64,000 bases of DNA, taken from Vigna angularis (Eukaryota > Streptophyta > Magnoliopsida > Fabales > Fabaceae). This document shows, one piece after another, positions 1 through 12,085 of the stretch; position 1 is the first letter of the stretch, and each line of letters begins with the position of its first letter. The notes below the pieces were generated by a model. The model ran no database searches, was not told the origin of the DNA, and saw nothing but the letters and a program-made list of their open reading frames with translations. The translations under genes were made by a program, and so were the position numbers. The stretch is from assembly GCF_016808095.1 (NCBI RefSeq), contig NC_068974.1, forward strand, positions 5,146,001-5,210,000. Direction: 5' to 3'.

Positions 1-360
1 ATTTGATTTGTAATGTATTCAAGGTATGCATCATTACCTCATTCTAGTCATCTGGAATGACAACTCAAATGATGGTCTTAATCCAACACATGACATAGAA
101 GCCACATTCCCATGAATCTAGCTGCTGGTTACACTAAAATGACAAACTAAATAGTCAAGAATTTAGATCATTCAATAACATAGAAAATGAATTAGAAGTA
201 TAAATGACTTACAACCTTTGGATACAAAATTTGAACTAGTTGACCTCGAGATCTACCAATAACTCTATTTAGATTGAAAACACAAAGTAAAATTAATATA
301 ACTATATTTATCATAAAAGTTTAAGGTGAACATCAAATTCAAAGTCAATTTTGGAGAAAC

Positions 361-1015
361 ACTTACCCTTGAAGCATTGTTCTCAAGTCAGTTTTCAACT
401 TCCTGTGCAACGAACAAAACCATATAATTTTACATTGTTTGGGAATGATGACCATCAGCTGCCAGTGCGACCTATCACGAATGACAAATAGTTATTTAAC
501 TAATTAAGTAAACTTTAATAATGAACTTTTACATATAACAACACCTACCCATCAATGTATGGCACAAGGTATACGTCTCTTTTTGACTCATCCATCCATG
601 TTTGCAAATAATGTTGTTTTCTTTCAAGTGTGTTACCAGAAGGTTGAATGGTCTGAGGTTCAACAAATCCGTACATGGAAGACCGACCTTAGTCTACAAC
701 GATTGTGTCCATGTACCTAAAACAACAAAGTTAAGTTGTTAGAAACTAGGAATCTAAATAAAACTAATATGGAAGACAAAATTAACTATCTTATATGCAC
801 CATAGTTGAATGATGGAAATATTCAACATCTTGTCTCCCCCAATCACCTCCAATGCAGCAGTCAATGTGATATATAGTGGCACATGGGGGGGAGACAAAA
901 TACTCTCAAATCCCAGTATAGTTCTAATGGTGCTCTCTTCAACCTGGGTAATCTTGTCATTAGCTTTGATAGAGGATCATCCCCCGCTTCAGCCATGTCA
1001 TAATCTTCTGAGGAC
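361..1015 (-). pseudogene. CACTA companion gene, C-terminal Ulp1-like (C48) protease exons
   Basis: Three blocks align by eye with the 3' exons of the companion gene at 55.8-56.6 kb. Block 1 (about 790-1015) encodes DPLSKLMTRLPRLKRAPLE and, after a frame change, a counterpart of NISIIQLWCI. Block 2 (about 550-710) encodes a stretch ending DVYLVPYIDG followed by a GT donor. Block 3 (about 370-475) encodes HWQLMVIIPK and IWFCSLHRK. The HWQL block is where Ulp1-like cysteine proteases carry the catalytic His. The catalytic Cys block would lie further left and I could not place it. Proteases of this class remove SUMO-like modifiers, but their role in plant CACTA elements is not established. Frame breaks suggest decay. 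Confidence 0.55.
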
Positions 1016-1277
1016 GTGAGAACTGAAGATAAGAATTTAAAAGTTATCAACAAATATTTTTAAATTTAACATAGAAATAGTAATAACAAAGACATTATAC
1101 CTGTGGAGTAGCGATGTGTGACATGATCAATGCTCTAGGCCTGGCTATAAATGATCCTATGGCCTTCCCCTCAAAATGAATTTCTGGAGTGGGTACAGGC
1201 ACCTGAGCCTGGGGATCCCGAACTTCGTCAATCGTTACACGCACGTGGTGGAGTAATATGGGAACACCATGAATAGT

Positions 1278-2697
1278 CTACCCTACCTCAAGCACTCGTT
1301 CGACAACCACAATGCGTGGGGGATCCCCATCAACCAACAACTCATATTGACCGCTATACTGAGTATGTTCTACAGCAGAGCATGATCCTTTAGTGTTGAC
1401 ACAAGGTGGTGTGGGAGTTTCAACGGGCCCCATGGTGCCCTGCGTCATGGAATGCAACTTCTCTTTAAGCGCTCTTTGTATTTCTTTTTGTTCTTGTAGC
1501 TGCTCCATGAATCGTTGCTCCATTGATCTCATGCTTTGGTTGAGTCTTTCCTCCCACTGAAGATCCATCTGCCTCAGTTCCTCCTGACTCATTGATTGAG
1601 TGTTTTTCTGTGTAGGGCCAAAGTAGTCACGAAGACCAATCGCCCTAAGAACTCCACATACACGTCCTGGGTGCTCAGGCTTTCCAATGGCCATTGTTAG
1701 AATGTTGTCCCTACCTTGGACAACAAATGTTCCCTGAGTCTGCTGCTCAACCAACTCATCCTGCACATAAAAAAAACTAAGTTACTTAGAAGAACATGTT
1801 ATGATAAATACACAATCAAACAATGTTTAGAATTTGAACTTAAAATTGTTTGTGAGATCAAGGCAGCTGAAGAAGATGTCATGTTCCCATCAGATTTAGT
1901 CCGAGCAGCCTTCCACAGCTCGTACCTAGCAGGTGCAGGTGCTAGGTCTGGGGACTCAAGCCCCAAAGCATCCGCTCTACACTTTCTAATTTTTTTTTTC
2001 AGTTTTGCATAACCACCTCGTGATAACAAGTGTGGTGCATCGTTTAGCCTTTGCCTTTCTTGGGCGACTAACCTTTTGCCCTGTGAAACCATGTATATTC
2101 ATAAGTGTAAAATCATAAGAACTCAATGAAAGACTTTGTACATGTTAAGAAACATACCTTCCATTCCTCAGACTCTCTAGATGCACAAAACTATATCCAC
2201 TCCTCCTTTGTGAAGGTATAATGCTGACATGGATTTTCATGTTGTCTCTCTCCAAAGACATATAGTCGTGTCAGCCTTCTCTTGAAATCCCTCCATCTTA
2301 TCGCTATATGCAATAATACTTTCTTTCTAATCTGTATTTTGTTTGGAATATCATAATGTTGCTGTTTAAAACAAAAAACATGTTAATGACATAATAAGAT
2401 GAAAGAAATAAGTATATCAAAATTCTTTTAAGTAAACATACCTGAATATCTTGCCATAAGAGGTTCTTGTCGACCTCTAGGACGTCATCCCTCATGAAGG
2501 ATAGAGACATGATTTTTTTCTAACTTACCCAGATAACTCCTAAACGTATCAGCATTTGGCTCTGATGCCGAACCTGATCTGGAGTCAATGTCAACATGTC
2601 TCCTCTGCCCATCAACGCGTCCAAATGTCACATCTGGCAATCGTGTGACACCTCGACCACGTCTGGTCTGTCCTGATCCTGAGTCTGAGGCCAACAT
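1278..2697 (-). pseudogene. CACTA companion gene (ORF2), N-terminal exons, unknown function
   Basis: The start ATG is at 2697. Exon 1 contains SEPNADTFRSYLGKLEKN, matching GPNADVFRSYLGVLAHD in the other CACTA element. The reading frame breaks near a T-run at 2511-2519, after which DDVLEVDKNLLWQDIQ continues. Later exons carry APHLLSRGGYAKLKKKIRK (within 1799-2092) and EHPGRVCGVLRAIGLRDYFG (1278-1766), followed by a Gln/Glu-rich predicted coiled coil (QEELRQMDLQWEERLNQ). These blocks occur in the same order in the companion gene at 54027-56970. I do not recognise a named function. The HLLSRGGY and HPGRVxGV blocks are the best conserved. At least one frameshift makes this copy non-functional as read. 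Confidence 0.6.
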
Positions 2698-2799
2698 ACC
2701 TGAAAAATATATACAAGGTTAGTAATAGATCAAATATGATGAAACTACATATAAAGTCAATACAAAAAATATCACAACCTATTAAGATATTGTTTTCTC

Positions 2800-3168
2800 T
2801 CAGATCCCTTCATTGTGATCACTACGAATTGCCTGGATGTCATTAGCAACGTCATCAAATGAGTCTTCAATGGGTCTTGATGCAACAGATGTTGTCTCAA
2901 GTATATCAAGAGAATCTTCATCATCAAATCCTTGTATGTTTTTGCCTTCTAAAATCACTAACCATTTTTTATTCGCTAGATCATTTACGTAGAATATTTG
3001 TCTTGCTTGACTAGCCATGATAAATGGTTCATCAGTGTAATTCATCTTGTTCAAGTCTACCAATGTGAAACCAAAGTCATCTGTCATGACACCAGAATTT
3101 ATATCAACATATTGCAAGAACTTCGAAACACCCTTCTCATATTCTTCACTGATGCGACGTTCATTCAT
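2800..3168 (-). CDS. Deletion-fused CACTA transposase remnant (N-terminus joined to DUF4216 tail)
   Basis: This is an uninterrupted 122-codon frame on the minus strand. Residues 1-20 (RISEEYEKGVSKFLQYV) match the start of the transposase-associated domain of the other CACTA transposase (RIITEYERGVDEFIEFA at 50.7 kb). From about residue 21 the sequence matches the far C-terminal DUF4216-like part (DDFGFTLVDLNKMNYTDEPF, then QIFYVNDLANKKWLVILEGK, ending AIRSDHNEG). The roughly 2.7 kb that separate these parts in the other element, including the catalytic transposase region, are gone. The product cannot transpose anything. It could at most be a small leftover protein. The frame is open, which may be chance or recency of the deletion. 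Confidence 0.65.
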   Translation of the reverse strand: MNERRISEEYEKGVSKFLQYVDINSGVMTDDFGFTLVDLNKMNYTDEPFIMASQARQIFYVNDLANKKWLVILEGKNIQGFDDEDSLDILETTSVASRPIEDSFDDVANDIQAIRSDHNEGI

Positions 3169-3169
3169 T

Positions 3170-4040
3170 CAGCTTCGATCCATACTATGTTCGTAAAATC
3201 ATTCATCAGTTTCAGTTTTTTAACTCTCACAAGGTTAGGCCCTACCCATTCAGAAAAATTATTTTTCATAAATTGCTAAGACACATGCAAAGAAGAGTAC
3301 ATCATAAATTTGATAAGATCTCGCATTGGTCTCCGAAATACACGAAATGAGAGTAGTCAAGGATGACCACAATCAAATATGCATTCGGAGAACAACACAC
3401 ATACTGAATCGAAATTTTATCAATCTATCCATAAACTCCAACGTACATGTTATAGCAAATTATGAAAAATAATTTTTCCAAACTGTCCAATCGGACAATT
3501 CAAAATTTAATACAAACGATTAAAAGATTAATCGTTTGTGTTAAATTTCAAACAGAAACTAAGTTTCACTCAATGATTTGATACTTATAATCTAACATGC
3601 CAATTATAATAACACAACTATCACATGCATATTCAAAACCCAATAACACATGCATACCTAAAAGTAAAAAACATGCATACGCAAAAGCCATTAACATGTA
3701 TACACAAAAGTCAATAACATGCATACAAAAAAGTTATCAACAAAGAAGCTAACCTTTTTAGCAGATTAAAAAAGTAATGCAGGGAAATGGAGTAATGCAG
3801 GCCCAAAAACGTAGGCCAAAAAGAGTTAAAAGCGCCGCCCAACCACAAGCCAGAAACTGCACCACAACATAACGAAAACGAATTTTAATCGGTTCAAATG
3901 GAAGATATTTCATCAAAGAGTAATTTAATCGGAGTAAAAGTAAATTTAAACGGTCCAAAAGGGAGGAAACACACCTGGAAATGCAATGTCTAAGAGAGAA
4001 AACGCGGGGAAGATGATGAACAGTGAGCGTAACTCCTCGC
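3170..4040 (-). other. CACTA leader region, no gene
   Basis: No supported coding sequence is seen. On the minus strand a segment around 3470-3510 containing TTGTCCGATTGGACAGTTT matches the leader of the second CACTA element near 50340 (TTGTCCGGTTGGACAGTTT). It therefore looks like the conserved 5' leader of the transposase gene. Short repeats of CATGCATAC/ACATGTATAC lie at 3600-3740. Confidence 0.5.
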
Positions 4041-4520
4041 GGGTTCGCGTTTTCAGTATAAATGGCTATAGACGTCGGGTTCTGCGGGGGGCCGACGTCT
4101 ATAATAGTATAGACGTCGGGGCCCTAACTAATATGGCGTCTTTCTGATTTAAATATTCATATTCGCGGGACTTATAGGCGTCGGTTTAGAGGAGCCCCGA
4201 CGTCTAAGTGAACGTTTTACCTACGCTATCAGCCACCTAGACGTCCGTTAGGAGGGGCCCCGACATCTATACTATTATAGACGTCAGTGCCCCTCCTAAC
4301 GGACGTCTAAAAGGCTAAAAAAATAACTCCTCACCTACCCTGTCAGCCATTTAGACGTCCATTAGGAGGGGCACCGACGTCTATAATAGTATAGACGTCG
4401 GGGCCCCTCCTAACGGACGTCTCTATGCCCACTTATTTACGAAAATGCCATTGGTCAATAATTTATGTTGGTTGTTTGGTGGACCGACGTCTATGGGGTA
4501 ACGTTAAAGGCCAATTCTGC
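4041..4520. repeat. Subterminal GACGTC repeat array of the CACTA element
   Basis: The palindrome GACGTC, usually as TAGACGTCGG or AACGGACGTCT, recurs many times in both orientations between 4068 and 4490. Longer units such as CCCCTCCTAACGGACGTC also recur. Arrays like this at CACTA ends are, in the studied elements (En/Spm), binding sites for the element-encoded DNA-binding protein. Here that role is inferred. Confidence 0.75.
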
Positions 4521-4527
4521 ACTAGTG

Positions 4528-4690
4528 CAGTGGATAAGTTGTCCAAATTTGCTCATTTTATTCTTGTTCGTAGTGAGTTCAATAGCAAAGTGGTAGCAAA
4601 CACCTTCATCAGGTGAAAATTCATGATTCTCCTAAGACCATCGTTTCATATAGAGATACGACGTTTATGAGTTCTTTTTGGCAATAACTC
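4528..4690 (+). pseudogene. Ty3/gypsy integrase remnant (continues after 6477)
   Basis: The plus-strand translation gives AVDKLSKFAHFILVRSEFNS, the start of the conserved integrase core of plant gypsy elements. After a stop at 4615 the frame KIHDSPKTIVSYRDTTFMSS and FWQ follows, the second integrase core block. The CACTA insertion at 4691-6474 interrupts it. LFKAMSSILF after 6478 is probably the continuation. The remnant is short and carries stops, so it is inactive. Confidence 0.65.
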
Positions 4691-6474
4691 CACTAGTACA
4701 GTAAGAGGAAAAGACACTGGTTGTTTTTGCTTATAGGCACCGGTTCTGCAACCGAAGCATATACAGACGAGGTAAAAAAGGGTAAGCTTTTTGCCTTAGG
4801 TATGGACTGAATCAGAAAAGGGTAGGATTATGCCTCGATTTTTTGGTAACCGAGGTAGTAACTTGCTTTTTTTTTCATATTTTAGGCTTTTAGGCCTGTA
4901 CTGAACCATGCTGTAATTTTGGATTTTTTGTTGTTTAGAAATTTTGAATATATAATGGTAGAAGGAAATTTAACAGTAGAGGAGTTTTTCATAACAATTC
5001 AACAGAGGACTTTAAGCAATTCTGCATCATCAACAAATGCTACATAGCCATCAACAGTAATTCCCCAATTCATCCAGAAGACTTAGTCGGAGATCCTGGG
5101 TCCTCTTCTCCATAGCACACAAACAAGAAGAACCAAAAATTAAAACCATATACTTATTGAAAGCAAAAAGAAACTTAAGTTCTATACCACCTTTTACCAA
5201 GGTGTTCCCAAGATGAGGATTCCCAACACATCCAAAGTAGTGTTCACATGCCTGAGAGTATGAAAAGACATGAATCACAAACCCATATTATTTTTCAACT
5301 ACTCTGTTAAACCAGCAATGAACATTAGGATTACGTACAACACCCTAAAAGGCCAACAAATTTCAATGACAGGCCATTGCTGTTAAGAGATACAAACGAA
5401 ATCATGCCACCGTTGTCAGGTACGGATGAAATGCAGTACCACAAGCTATCCACTGTCGTTTTCTCCCACGCGGCAGTACCACACACCCAAAATCAAAACA
5501 ATAGCACAAAATCCCAACCCAAGATCAAAACAGAGACCCAAGATTTCCCAAATGTGTGTCTCCTCACAACAAAACTTGTTCGAAAAAGAAGATTGCCGGT
5601 CTAGGGCGGCGGCGACATTCCATTAAGGGGTGAGATGGTAGCTACGACTCGCGGTGAAGATTTGACGACAAGCACCGCGACGACGACGACGGAGGGCTCG
5701 CCGATCTGGTGCGACTTGGCGATTTGGGCTTGGCGATCTGGAGCGGTGGATGAAGATGAAGATACTCTCTTTGATTTTAGGGGGAGGAGGCAAAAACCCT
5801 AACAGATTTGGCCATTTGGGCTTGGTAGTGGCGGAGGCAGCAGCGACGGAGGCAGCGGCGGCGGAGGCTACAACAACGACATAAGCAGTGTCGTTAGAGG
5901 AAGCATGGCAGGCACCAGCGGCGGGGCACCAATGGCGCGACGACACAGGCAGGAGGCACGACGCCAAGAACGACAACGAGCAGGAGGCAGGCGAGACCAC
6001 TAGCAGCACAAGGAGAGGAAGAATGGGAGAGCACTGGCAAGGAGTGGCAGTGGTGGACGAAACCGCAGAGGGGAAGAAAGAAGAAGCTGTTAGGTTGTGC
6101 AAATGAAGCGTGTGTAGGTTAAGATCGGAGAAGTGGAGTGAATAGCACAATATGGCACCGGTTAAGAGCCAAACCCGATGTATAAAGTGCTGAAATGTCA
6201 GGTGCCTAGCAAGTGCAGCAGGTATATAGGCGAAAAGCCTGACTTGCACAGGAGTATACGCAGCGGTTGCCTAGCAACCCGAGGCAATAGGGCCTTTTCA
6301 AAAAGTTGTCAGACAAAAAGTAGAGGTATAGGTCTCGGGTCTTCTTCTAATTGAGGCAATATCACCATTCTGCCTCAGGTCAAGATGTAACCGAGGTATA
6401 TAACCTTTTACGCTTCGGGTTTTGCGTAACCGAAGCCTATATAGCGCGTTAGAATCTACTTTTTTTTACTAGTA
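4691..6474. mobile_element. Non-autonomous CACTA element, 1784 bp
   Basis: The left end is CACTAGTACAG at 4691. The right end is TACTAGTA at 6474, where the last base should be G. The flanking trinucleotide CTC occurs at 4688-4690 and 6475-6477, a clean 3-bp target duplication. Subterminal motifs such as GGTAACCGAGGTAGTA (left) and AACCGAGGTATATA or AACCGAAGCCTATA (right) match the family at 16632-19013 and 48564-57690. No transposase is present. The interior has a GC-rich block (5590-6110) and a segment around 5050-5280 that could be a captured gene piece (minus-strand HYFGCVGNPHLGNTLVK), whose source I cannot name. Confidence 0.8.
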
Positions 6475-6477
6475 CTC

Positions 6478-7278
6478 TTTAAAGCCATGAGTTCTATACT
6501 ATTTAGGTTTAGAATAAGTTATGGTATAATGCATATATCTATAATAGACCTAAAACTTTAAGTACTCAATTAAATTAGGAAATATAAAATGCAATAATAG
6601 TTGTAAATAAATTTTAAGTTTCTTATATACTTTTATTTTTATTTTTAATATTTACTAAATTATTTTGTGAATAAAATACCCAATAAATTATAAACTTTTG
6701 TTTGAACTCTTTTAACTTATTCTTTTTAAATTTGTTTTTTAGTCCTTTAACTTAGTTTTATCGTAATAATGGAGATGTTTTCTTTTTCATATCATAACTA
6801 AATACGCCTAATAGTGACTTAATGAATCTGATTTCTCTGTCATCTAGATTAAGCAATGGATGTTTCAACTAAACTTATACATGGATAGTAAAATTGATAC
6901 AGAACACAATAAATTCAAATAAAAATGTTTTAATTATTAAGTAACCAATTTTAAAACAATATTACATATTTTTATATTACTACAAATGTTCTTTTTATAC
7001 TACTACAAAGACGGATTTATAACCATGTTCTTTTTATACTACTACAAAGACGGATTAAATATTTATGCCAATAGGATAAAGGTCCACCATTCTCCTAAAC
7101 ATAGAGAAACCAGTTGTCACAATTTATGTTGAGATATTGAAGAAAGCCAGTATTTCACATAAAAGCAGATGAAAATGCTAAAACCGGATTTCCCAACACT
7201 GGAACCTCTTGGGAGCCTTTCTAAGCAATTTTTTTGCGATCCTCTGCATACTTAATATGAAATGTTAACCTTTGTCCG
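6478..7278. repeat. AT-rich downstream region with a short duplication
   Basis: After a few tens of bases of gypsy integrase remnant the sequence is AT-rich and non-coding. A near-perfect direct duplication of about 32 bp (ATGTTCTTTTTATACTACTA and following bases) occurs at about 6986-7018 and 7025-7056. Positions 7057-7278 are probably the 3' UTR of the neighbouring minus-strand kinase gene. Confidence 0.4.
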
Positions 7279-10183
7279 TTAAGCATCGCTCTGCCATGGA
7301 TGATTAGTGTTAGTTTTGCCAAGATTATTGCTAGAACTGGTTGAACCACTCCATGATGCTTGGTTTGAGTCGTCTCCGCGATCATGTTCAATTGTTTCAT
7401 GGGGATAATAAACAGGCTTAGGAGGCATTTCAAGACTTTCAACTCTTTCTTCCAACATATCCACAACTCTCTTCATTGAAGGACGGTCATTTGGATTCAA
7501 TTGTATACACCAAAGCGCAACTACATACATTCTTTTCACCAAAATCTTATCCTCTTCTGAGGCATCTTCTATTTGAGTATCTTTTTCATCTTTAATTTGA
7601 TCATAGATCCAAAAGGGGAAGTACTGTTGGTTTGAATGTTCTGCATGAGGATTTGAGTTCCTTCTCCTACTTCCCATTTCCATCAAAAGCATCCCAAAAC
7701 TATATACATCAGCCTTATTTGATACTCCACCAATATTATTGTAGAATAATTCTGGAGCCATGTAACCTAAAGTTCCTCTAGCTTTAGTTAAAGCAATAGA
7801 CGTATCTTTGACACGATACAACTTTGCAAGTCCGAAATCTGAAACCTTTGGAATAAAGTTATTATCTAGAAGAATATTATGAGGCTTAATATCAAAATGT
7901 AGAATTTGCACATCACAACCTTGATGAAGATAAGCAATCCCACGAGCTATGCCAAGAGATATTTCATATGTTTTCTCATAACTTAAAGGGACACTTTCCT
8001 CTTTGGAGAAGATGTGTTTATCCAACGAACCATTTGTCATGTATTCATAAACCAGAGCACGCTTTTCTCCTTCAGCACAATAGCCAATAAGATGTACCAC
8101 ATTTACATGATGTATTCTTCCAATACTAGCCACTTCATTAATGAACTCTTCTCCATCAGCTTTCGATTTTTTCAACATCTTTATGGCTATTTCTGGCCCA
8201 CTTTGAAGTTTTCCTTTGTATACAGATCCAAAACCTCCTTCACCCAATTTAACTTTGAAATCTCTGCTCATTTTCTTAATTTCTCTATATCCGTACCTAA
8301 TAGGATTTAGATTATTGTGTAGCAAAAACGTTTCAATGTTTTCATACATTGAGCAATGCCTACGTCGCCACGTATGGATAAATAGTGCAAGCAAAAGTGC
8401 GAATCCAAACAGAAACCTGGCTGCCACAAATATTGGAATAGGGGCAATTAAGATGAAATCTCCTTCCTCTTGCCATTCCGAAAAGTAATGTAAACGTGTT
8501 ATTTTATAGATTAGTCCTGTGCAGACAAATTTCATGGAATGAGTAAGGAAAGAAACCATGGTTAGTCTAATCAGTAAGTTTATTCAAATATGAAATCAGT
8601 TGACAAGGCATTACCCTTTATGGCGAATTCAAAATAACCTGCAAAATAACGCAATATAATAGCATCAAAACAAAAGAACACTCAGTATTTTAAGGATACT
8701 TTGGATACATATTATAAATAAACATACGTTTTTTCAGAGAACGTTCATTCTAAGGATCCTATGCATTTCTAGCGTCATGAAATGCATTCAAATAACTTCT
8801 TGGTTTGTGATTCGTATGATGTTTTGAGGGATCCAGTTCCTGGTCCTTTCCCAAAACACCATTTTCAAACAGATACATCTTGGTTAATGTTGAAATAAAT
8901 TTGGAGAATATCGTGAACGTATCATGGAAATCCCATTGAGCATCCCTTTAAGGCTTTTTGTTTAGAAACTCCTGTCAACTACTTGTTGAGTTAGAGTACA
9001 GAACGATATGCGTTTCAAAATTTATCAACTTTGATGCACAACTTGCAGGTTATCAGAATGAATCGTACAGAAATTGTACAGCTTACTAATGAGTCAAAAT
9101 ATAGATTAACTTTAAGTAGTCAGTACAGTAGTAATTGAAAGGACAAAGATATGGGAGAAAGCTCTTACGTGCTATATAGGCAAGAATTCCAACTAGGTGT
9201 CCAAAAATCTGGAGCAGAATGCCTAGAACAGAAAAAGAAAACATTAACATATATTGTAAAGATTAAAGCTATTTGTTTGTACAACACGTTTCAATAAAAG
9301 GGACAGAAAAATTGCGGTAGAAGAATTTTTTCTCACCGCACTTTCCTTTTCCAAAGTTAACCCACATAATTTCGCAATAGTTATCATCACATCGGATTTG
9401 ATTTGTAGTTTCATTGACGAAGCATCCCACACCCTTTCCACATTGATCTATACATTTAAATAGTGCCCAAGACAACCAAAACCCATTATGCAGCCTCTCG
9501 TGGATATCAACATACGAAACGTTGGTGCCATTGTTCCAGCCATTGTTCCAGTTTCCAAAGGTAGCAACTATTAAATGGCACCCAACCTTGATGTCCCTCA
9601 TTCCGAAACTATATATGGAACCAATAACAGCATAGACATGGCCTCTAGAATCACAAAGCATGCCATTCACTTCCACGTATCGAGGATCATCGGTTACTGG
9701 ATCAGTACAGTTTAGAAACGCTACAAACGGAGGAATATAAGCATACCCAGTCGCATACCCTTTCGCATTCCAGATAGTTAGCGGATCAGTCGCGTAAGCG
9801 CTAGGGTTACCAACGGAAGTGAAGTTCTTTGAAAACATGAAATAGCGAGGAATGGAGCAAGCAGTGTCCTCCACAAGACCTGCATCAGTCAATTGGATCT
9901 TGAATGTCTCGTAATCGATATTCTGCACATGGTATTTCCCTGAAAACAAGGTGCACACTGTCACATTCTTTACGCAATCTAATTCGTACCTTGGGAGGCC
10001 GCAACCAGGTGAATCGCCTTTGAGTCGGAAAGGGTAAGTTATGTTGCGAATTTTTCCACACGAAGAAGGAGCACATAATGGACGATCCTGGGCACCGTGA
10101 GTTTGCTGGAATAGCACAATAATGATAGCCACACTGGCCATCACCGATTGTGCAGAACACCAAAAGGAAGATAAGACCACCAT
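7279..10183 (-). CDS. LRK10L-type receptor-like protein kinase (WAK-associated ectodomain)
   Basis: Membrane receptor kinase with three exons on the minus strand: 10183-9337, 9222-9169 and 8468-7279. The phases join cleanly (847+54+1190 nt) to give 696 aa. I chose the ATG at 10183 because it starts a signal peptide (hydrophobic core [12 protein letters not shown]). An upstream in-frame ATG at 10333 would bury it. Residues about 35-110 are a GUB_WAK-type galacturonan-binding module ([20 protein letters not shown]), followed by a Cys-rich WAK-associated part. The small second exon ([17 protein letters not shown]) and the start of exon 3 supply hydrophobic membrane segments. The kinase shows [11 protein letters not shown], the Lys in [19 protein letters not shown] (Phe instead of Arg before the catalytic Asp, usual in this family), SDFGLAK and GYMAPE. 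It looks intact. The family is linked to defence, rust and stress signalling; the ligand is unknown. Confidence 0.9.
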
Positions 10184-10690
10184 TGTTGACCTCTTCTGGT
10201 CGTGTAAATGGGACATATCATAGTTAAATAATTCACCAAAATCAACTAATAACGTACGACCACTCGTTGAACTTTCAAAGTGATTATGGGATGCTTCTAC
10301 TTGTACCTCTCTACTTGCTTCCTGCACCTCCATATTTCAAATAAAAAGACCAACAAACCCTTGGAATTGAGAAGAATATTTATTTACGAGATTTTGAGGA
10401 ATGAGGTGGCATGATATTGGTATGAACAACCCTCTCTGATTTTCTTCCTATGTTTTAGGTGTGACAGGAAGGACATGATTTGGTCTGGAGATTCCGTTTT
10501 TTTTCTTCGGTGCTGGAGAACAATTTTTACAGCTTCAGTTATTTACAGTATAGAATTGCAGACTATGTGTTTGTTGAAAGAACATTGAGTTTATTTGGAG
10601 AAAGAATATAACAGATTATATATACACTGTTTCATTGGCGTTTTCATTGACGTCAAACGGCTGAAAATAGCATTCTATAGGACTTGCAAA
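10184..10690. other. Upstream region of the LRK10L gene
   Basis: This 500-bp stretch between the kinase start and gypsy debris has no supported gene. It should hold the minus-strand promoter. A TATA-like run (TATATAA read on the minus strand) is present near 10615-10625, but I cannot assign it firmly. Confidence 0.3.
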
Positions 10691-12085
10691 ATCAATTTAT
10701 GAATCGAGGGGAAGAACTTACGCGATTGATGATTCTGCTAGAACTATGCGATCAAGCAGAACATGACCGCGATATTGCCCAACAACAACTTGTGACTCAG
10801 TTGCAGAAGCCCACGACTGACCGTTTGGACTAGATGTAGAAAGCAAGTTATGATGATTTGTTGTGGATATTGCAGCTATTCATTTTGAGAAAGATGTGGT
10901 CCCATGGTTTCAAATGTTGCAAAGGCTTAATGCGATTTGCTCTTGGACTGAGCTTACTACAACACTTGAATCTCAGTTGGGTCTGTCTTTATTTGATTGC
11001 CCAACATAGGAGTTGTTTAAACTACAACAGTTTGGTAGTGTTTCTGAGTATTATCTCCGATTTATGGCATTGGCTAATAGATCTAAGGGACTTTCGGCTG
11101 AGGCTTTGTTACAATGCTTTATAAGTGGCTTGAATAAGGATATTCGTAGAGATGTGATTGTGCAATGTCCTATGACTTTATTATATGAGGAAAAATATAC
11201 ACCAGTGGGGTACCCAAGGAGTTCAAATTATACTCAGAAGTATTCTTCTATAGCTTCGAGTAGCAGTACTGTTGTTCCGGTGAAGAAAAATTCCTCTAAC
11301 GATTCCTTACCTCCATTGTTGCCTACCCCTCTTGCTAAGCCTCTTCGAGCCCTTCCTATAAAGAAAATATCTCCAGCTAAAATGCAATTGAGAAGGGAAA
11401 AAGGCTTCTGCTACTTTTGTGATGGTAAGTTTACTTTTAATCACAAATGCCCCAACAGGCAAATGCTGATGTTGCATGGTGAGGAGAATGAGTTGGACAA
11501 TGAATTGTTGGTGAATAAGGAGCATACTGAGTCCATTTAGGATTTATATGAAGGTACTGAGATTGATCATCATTTATCCTTGAATGCGTTAAAAGGTGGG
11601 TTAGGAGTTGGTACTATCCGTTTTGAGGCACTAGTTAACAATTTACCCATTAGTGGATGGAGGAGTTCTGATAATTTTATCAAACCAAGAATAGCCAAGT
11701 TTTAAAAGTTGAATGTTGAACCTGCTCATGCATTTCGAGTCAAGGTGGGTAATGGGAATTATATGGCTGCAGAGGGTTTGATTAAAGATGTACTTATTCA
11801 CGTGCATGGAAGTACTTTCCACCTGCCAGTTTATGTGCTTCCCATATCTGGTGCTGATTTAATTTTGGGGGCAAGCTGGTTGAAGACTATTGGTCCACAC
11901 AGCAAATTATGAATCTTTGCAATTAAAGTTTCTCCATCAGGGCCAGTTTATTACTTTTCTGGGTGACGTTAGCCATATTCCTTTACATGCCCATCTTCAT
12001 CATATTAGAAGAATGTTTCGTATTGATTCTATAGCAGAAATTTTTAGTATGCAACTGATGGAATCTAAGAGTACTAATAGCTTGA
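10691..12085 (+). pseudogene. Ty3/gypsy gag-protease remnant
   Basis: The plus-strand frames read in order: a gag start (FMNRGEELTRLMILLELCDQ), a degraded capsid, a Retrotrans_gag-like block (SVSEYYLRFMALANRSKGLS), a Pro/Ser-rich linker, a zinc knuckle CYFCDGKFTFNHKC (11409-11450), then the protease (HHLSLNALKGGLGVGTIRFE to YVLPISGADLILGASWLKTI). The protease active-site segment is destroyed around 11640-11665: the motif before SSDNFI is scrambled, and a stop follows at 11703. The capsid contains stops and frame changes. Reverse transcriptase and integrase are absent on the right, and no LTRs are seen. It is dead and 5'/3' truncated. Confidence 0.85.

Larger units (their letters stand above)
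1..4527 (-). mobile_element. CACTA (En/Spm-type) transposon, left end outside the window
   Basis: Read on the minus strand, the element begins at 4527 with CACTAGTGCAGAATTGGCC, the signature terminus of CACTA elements. It continues through a dense subterminal array of AGACGTC-type repeats (4041-4527), a transposase remnant (2800-3168) and a second gene in several exons (361-2697). The outer flank at 4528 resumes a gypsy integrase reading frame (VDKLSKFAHF), so the element inserted into that retroelement. The other terminus lies before base 1, so the target duplication (probably CAG at 4528-4530) cannot be confirmed. The coding layout matches the 9.1-kb element at 48564-57690, but the transposase core is missing. 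This is a deletion derivative and probably depended on a transposase supplied elsewhere. Confidence 0.85.

Noticed and set aside
5623..6249. A 208-codon minus-strand frame in the 1.8-kb CACTA element
   Set aside because: Low-complexity Ala/Ser/Arg/Pro-rich translation in a GC-rich block; no domain and no splice context. Treated as transposon interior.
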